DNA of 64,000 nt. Origin: Lamellibrachia columna. Its lineage: Eukaryota > Annelida > Polychaeta > Sabellida > Siboglinidae. The stretch's first letter is position 1. The number at the start of each line of letters is the position of its first letter. This document shows, one piece after another, positions 59,738 to 64,000 of this stretch. The translations under genes were made by a program, and so were the position numbers. The notes below the pieces were generated by a model, which was given only the letters and a program-made list of their open reading frames with translations, was not told where the DNA came from and did not search any database. The stretch lies in NCBI GenBank assembly GCA_963662155.1, contig OY759262.1, positions 15,291,282-15,355,281 on the forward strand. Direction: 5' to 3'.

Positions 59738-60357
59738 TTTAACAATTCTTCCTTTTTTGTAGCCTGTCCACAGTACACACGCATTGTTTGGTGAAAGACA
59801 CACATTTTCATGCATTTAATCAGTATATTTTTAATTAAAAAAACTTCCTCCATGACTGTTAGATGGCTACCGCATTTGCGATGCTATGGTGCCTATTTAA
59901 TAGGGAAGCTTTTTTTGGAGAAAGTGTCCAATTTTATATCAAGTTGCGGCACAACGTATATGTAAACCCATTATGGAACAATCCTGCTTGTCACGTCATT
60001 ATTATTTGTTTCACAGCCAAATCAAAGGAATGCCCTGCCCATAATATTAGCTGAAAACCAGTCACATAATTTAAATATAAGTAAATTTTGGCACTTAATA
60101 AATCATTAATCATATACACTAGATTTCTAGAGCACTGCGAACCAATTAAACCTACTTACTGTCTCTTTAAATATACCACCTACTTATTTTCAAATTAATT
60201 TTAATATAATTGCTTGATTTTGAACCAAATATGGCGCAACTTTGTCAGAAAAGTGACAATTTGTCACATGTAAAAGGATTATGGGTAATTTCCATTGTGT
60301 CAGACTTACTAAATTTTATTTTTGATGTGATTGCTTTCATGCTTCTATTTGATCGGG

Positions 60358-60432
60358 TATAGGGAAGGGGTTAGCTGGAGATGGGGTTAGCTAGGGATGG
60401 GGTAGCTAGAGATGGGGTTAGCTACGGTTAGG
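60358..60432 (+). repeat. GGTTAGCTAGGGAT-type minisatellite in unit 4
   Basis: Four to five ~16-bp units, as in the other B segments (33376, 54436, 56158, 57849). In this unit the sequence between A and the minisatellite has been deleted. Confidence 0.75.
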
Positions 60433-61189
60433 CTTCCATACCTTCAACTCCTTGTGCCGTACACTGCACATAACATGACATGGGCATTGAAACGTGGTGA
60501 ATAGACATTTATGAAAATTAACGTTGATTTCCAATCCAAAAATGTGTTTATTTTATGTTTTTAGCTTACCATAAACTCTTTCGGACAATTTTACCTTACT
60601 AGACGAAAAATACACAAAATGGTATTTATCGACAACTAAATACCTTATTATCCATCAAATAGCTTAACAAGTCAGCTGATGCATATCAAACGTTATAGTA
60701 CAACATTAAAATGTACATTTATTTGATTTTGTATATATAGTAGATCAGTTATAGGATACCTCCTAAAGGAGACGGTTACAAAGTTTAAACAATAGCGGCG
60801 CTTAGCAAGTAATTCTCTTGATGACTTTATGGAATTTTTTTAATTATTTATATAATAATATAATATTAACTAGCCTGACGTAGAAAATGTTCTATGTCAG
60901 ACGCACGCAACATGAGACAAGTTAGCAGCCGTTTTGATTTATTCGTGTGATTCTATGTTGGAGCATGTAACTGAGCCTATATACTGTCACTACACGACTG
61001 TAGCCACATCTGAGTCGGCAATTAATAGCTCCATATTTAACAATTCTTCCTTTTGTGCAGCCTGACCATAGCATATACTCATTGTTTGGTGACAGACACA
61101 CGTTTTTATCAGTATATTTTTGATAAAAAACACTCCTCCATGACTGTTAGATGGCTACCGCTTTGTCGTTGCCAGGGTGTATATTTGTG

Positions 61190-61860
61190 TTTAGCCTACT
61201 GTTACGTTTCCCATTGGTGAACATGTTAACGTTTTACATAATTATAAGAAAACGGGACCATCAAAAATTCTTAAACTTCTTTACTGTTGTTGTCATCATC
61301 CCTTTGACCCGCTGGTTGAGTTTTTTCAAAATCACATATTTCTAACTCTCTTAAAACGGCTGAACGTGCCATACCCGTCAAAATTTACCAATTTCTGCAT
61401 AAATTACAAAGCACATGCACGTGCCTTGTGGCGAAAAAATTGCCAAAAATCCTTCCGCTTATTTAAATCATCTAAAAATCCACGGTTACATTGCTAACAT
61501 GTTCTACCAGCAAACTTGAAGATGTGTCTGCTCAAATGCAGTTATGTCAGATGATATGATTTTTTTAATATTACACATATCTAAAATTGTTGTGTCCTAC
61601 ATTGTAACACACCAGGAAATCTAACTGAGGCATGATTCCCATTCTCACTGCGGGGCGAGTTACAAAGTAATCGGTTTTCTCTGTTAATTAGTCAGTTTTG
61701 GTTAGTAGGATTATTAGCTATAGTTTAGTACTGCTATTTCTGGTAATTTCGCAATTTTTTTTACTTTAATCATCTCTATACACACGTTCTTGCAGTTCAG
61801 CAGCATGAATGTCATTTGTCCATGCCTGCATCACTGTATCATGTAACAGATGGGTGCCAT
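61190..61860. other. Non-coding region after the array
   Basis: The fifth ATGGCTACCGC copy diverges within ~40 bases. No gene or further unit recognised. Confidence 0.5.
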
Positions 61861-62450
61861 GATACACAAACACTTCAAGAGTTCGACGGCGAGAGGATCG
61901 GGGGTATGAAGGTGAGCCCAGCGGGGGCCGAGTATTGCCCTTTCCCCGGCCGTCAACACTGCTCAATCTCATATGAAAAATCGTTCGCGCGCTTCACTGA
62001 CATGGATGGCGCTTCATACCATTGGCCAATCCTATGCGCGCTTCACTGACTTGAACGGCGCGACGCGGAGCGGTGACTGACCAATCAGATGCATCGATGG
62101 CGCTTCTTACGCCTGTGTCTACAACTGGCACGGGACGCCTCCCGCCGAGGAGAGTTGGCGTGTTGAGATTCCTAGGGATAACACAAAGTAACTTGACATT
62201 TCTCAGTGTGCGGTCCCTAAAGATGTGTGCCAGGATACACAAACACTTTAACACATTGCGACTCATTTTATTACAGATTCAAATAGAGGAGATAGCTTTA
62301 AAATGTCACCAACATGACCAGTGTATCTTACTCATGGGCCAAGAGTGTTCGACGGCGAGAGGGTCGGGGCATGAAGTTGAGCCCAGCGGGTGCGAGCCCG
62401 CTGGGTCCGAGCATTGCCCTTTCCCCGGCCCTCAACACTGCTGACTCGTG
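61860..62450. repeat. Two related ~100-bp G+C-rich blocks
   Basis: GTTCGACGGCGAGAGG..TCGGGG..ATGAAG.TGAGCCCAGCGGG..CCGAG.ATTGCCCTTTCCCCGGCC occurs at about 61878-61960 and 62346-62440, and GATACACAAACACTT precedes both. The first is contiguous; the second has a 14-base internal duplication and is separated from the GATACACAAACACTT word by the 70-bp segment shared with 59613-59682. Confidence 0.75.
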
Positions 62451-62760
62451 CATGACGAAAGAAGTCATTGTGGACTCATATTTGCATAGATGTGCCCTTG
62501 GGAGGACAGGCTTGTGACGACTTTGCTGAGGCCCACCAACCGAGGTAGGTGATACTGTATTATTTAGCATGACCGACTAACCCTTTGCCTTTGTACTTTA
62601 CGACAAATAAACAATGTGAATAACCCCACCCACCCCCCAGCCAAATGGCAAGTCGTCAATCGAATTGATGATCCGAATGTGAGTGGACTGTTTTTAAATT
62701 TTTAACATGAGATTGAAGCGCCATCCATGTCAGTGAAGCGCGCGAACGATTTTTCATATG
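61970..62760. mobile_element. Putative small element bounded by 47-bp perfect inverted repeats
   Basis: Arm 61970-62016 begins CATATGAAAAATCGTTCGCG and is exactly reverse-complementary to 62714-62760. A third, partial GCGCGCTTCACTGACTTGAACGGC lies at 62035. No coding capacity was recognised inside and no target duplication is evident. Confidence 0.6.
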
Positions 62761-63190
62761 TCAAAATATATACAATTAATTACAAAATCATTGTCGTTTT
62801 GATACCTAAACACGTTGCTTGCGCTGACGTGTGTTGGACACACAAACATACCCGTGAAACGTGGAATATTTGTCTCAAGGATGATATACCGGCAATGCAG
62901 AATTAAATGCCCCCCCCCGGAACCTACCCTATCGGAAAACACCGGAGGCGTACATTAATCAGAAACGTGCGTGTGTGAACAAGAAACACATATTTTGAGC
63001 AGCGCGGATAGAACAAAACGACATCAGAGTGCAGCGAAGAGACGTTTACTTACGTCATAATGTTTCCGGCATACAAATCAACGTTGTTTTGTGATTATGG
63101 TTTAGCTAACGAACTACTTTTATTTCGTGTTACTGAATTACCGAATTACGCAGAGCAACGAAAAAATTAAATGCACCAACACTGGAATGT
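62761..63190. other. Non-coding region, no feature recognised
   Basis: AT-rich, without repeats shared elsewhere in the window as far as I could see. Confidence 0.45.
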
Positions 63191-63204
63191 CAATGAACCC
63201 GTTA

Positions 63205-63290
63205 ATAATAATAATAATAATAAAATACGATATTTATATAGCGCCATAATCACCTAGTGCTCTATGGCGCTGTGCAATAGTCTAAAATGA
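63205..63290. repeat. (AAT)n tract and adjacent GCGCCAT hairpin
   Basis: Seven AAT units, then ATAGCGCCATAATCACCTAGTG..CTATGGCGC, an imperfect hairpin. This style of ending is common in dispersed invertebrate repeats. Confidence 0.6.
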
Positions 63291-63304
63291 ATACATATAA
63301 AATT

Positions 63305-63400
63305 CAGTCACGAAGGTAAATTTTTCAAGCAAAAAATTATTTGTTATGTTTATGTTAATGGTCTTGGGTAATTATCTGTTGAAAATAATTTGTACTTAAT
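63305..63400 (+). repeat. Dispersed ~100-bp repeat, second copy
   Basis: Direct copy of 46591-46690. Confidence 0.9.
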
Positions 63401-63524
63401 TAACTCATTAATTATGCAAATTATGCTATGTATACAATTGTACACATTGCGACTCAGTGTCTGATGTGACGGGGGCTACTTTGTGGGGAGCTACTGCGAC
63501 GGGGGCTACTGTGCGGCGTTTTGT

Positions 63525-63866
63525 AATCGTGTCAACAAGCTGTCGCCCGGACAACCATTTAGCGATTTCATGCGAGTTGTTGGCTGACGGGAAGAGTGGC
63601 GCGGAAACGGATTTATTGACCATTTGTATAGTTTTACTTTGTTGCCCCTATATTTTAAATGTTTAATTAATTTTTTATTTCGTTAACCCTATTTAAAGAC
63701 TCTAATAATAATAATTAACGAGTCATGCAGCGTTACCACATTCGAACGGAAACGCGCACTCGTTTGGTTTTTGAGAAATTCAACAATTGTCGCCCAAACC
63801 AACTGCATGAATTCGCTAAATGGTTGTCAGGGCGACAGCTTGTTGACACGATTGCAACGCCTGAGC
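63525..63866. repeat. Inverted ~50-bp pair with 220-bp loop
   Basis: GTGTCAACAAGCTGTCGCCC at 63528 and GGGCGACAGCTTGTTGACAC at 63830 lead longer arms reaching the TTTAGCGA/TCGCTAAA words. The loop contains the third copy of fold-back block b (63722-63806). Confidence 0.8.
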
Positions 63867-64000
63867 GGCTGCGGCCACTCGATTACAGCTTTCGCCGACG
63901 AAGAGTCGTTAAAGACCGTTGATCACGCCACAGCGTCGCCTTGTTTGTTACAGCTGCCGCCGACGAAGTTTTCAGACGGTTTTGTAGAGGCATAGGCCGC

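Larger units (their letters stand above)
53424..61190 (+). repeat. Tandem array of 1.7-1.9 kb transposon-derived units
   Basis: The marker ATGGCTACCGC recurs in one orientation at 53424, 55314, 56979, 59863 and 61151. Each unit runs A (to about +800, GGCTGTGACACAAC), B (CACAAACTGGTGCC through the GGTTAGCTAGGGATGGG repeats to CACGCAAC), C (the 33.5-kb terminal sequence plus AAGTTAGCAGCCGTTTTAATTG and an extension to the next A). Differences in period come from a (TA)n tract and a ~137-bp duplication in unit 1, a 1.2-kb insertion in unit 3 and deletions in unit 4. Short shared open frames have no recognisable domain. Confidence 0.85.

Overview
This is a repeat-dense, intron-bearing animal genome window. 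Spliced exons with GT/AG borders, tRNA-derived SINEs, several LINE, Gypsy and BEL/Pao relics, long (TA)n and (CA)n arrays and a broken nuclear rDNA copy all point to a metazoan. The 18S, 5.8S and 28S pieces read most like lophotrochozoan, probably gastropod mollusc, rDNA; that placement is from memory of rRNA sequence and not from a search.

Layout. 1-2.5 kb: no gene seen. 2.5-8.1 kb: one convincing host gene, an ATF3/JDP2-like bZIP factor. Four coding exons splice in phase to 179 codons; the introns hold minisatellites, a pogo-like MITE and a 131-bp tandem repeat. 8.1-11.5 kb: simple repeats and no gene. 11.5-28.3 kb: a patchwork of one repeat family (called X here, ending in a LINE ORF2 tail), a 305-bp repeat (called Y), three 18S 3' pieces with 5.8S, ITS and 28S relics, a BEL/Pao fragment, LINE endonuclease fragments and a Gypsy PR-IN relic. 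28.3-33.1 kb: simple repeats and two LINE reverse-transcriptase relics. 33.2-38.9 kb: a DNA transposon with ~320-bp inverted termini and an almost complete two-exon Mutator-like DDE transposase. 39.0-52.2 kb: a large fold-back region. Blocks near 39.1, 41.0, 41.5 and 43.4-44.1 kb recur in inverted order at 52.2, 52.0, 51.6 and 51.3-50.6 kb. The inner arms carry copies of a THAP-type first exon, and the loop holds a hAT/ZBED-like transposase whose frame contains 28 copies of a 42-bp (14-codon) repeat and ends in a perfect 38-bp palindrome. 52.5-61.2 kb: a tandem array of 1.7-1.9 kb units made of the same sequence that forms the left flank of the 33-39 kb transposon, interrupted by a 1.2-kb TIR element. 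61.2-64 kb: further inverted-repeat elements.

Only the bZIP gene looks like a working host gene. The Mutator-like transposase keeps its catalytic residues and has a single apparent frameshift. Everything else coding is mobile-element debris. The most unusual item is the in-frame 14-codon amplification inside the hAT-like transposase, followed by the multi-block fold-back and by the repeated fusion of repeat Y to the same point in 18S rDNA.
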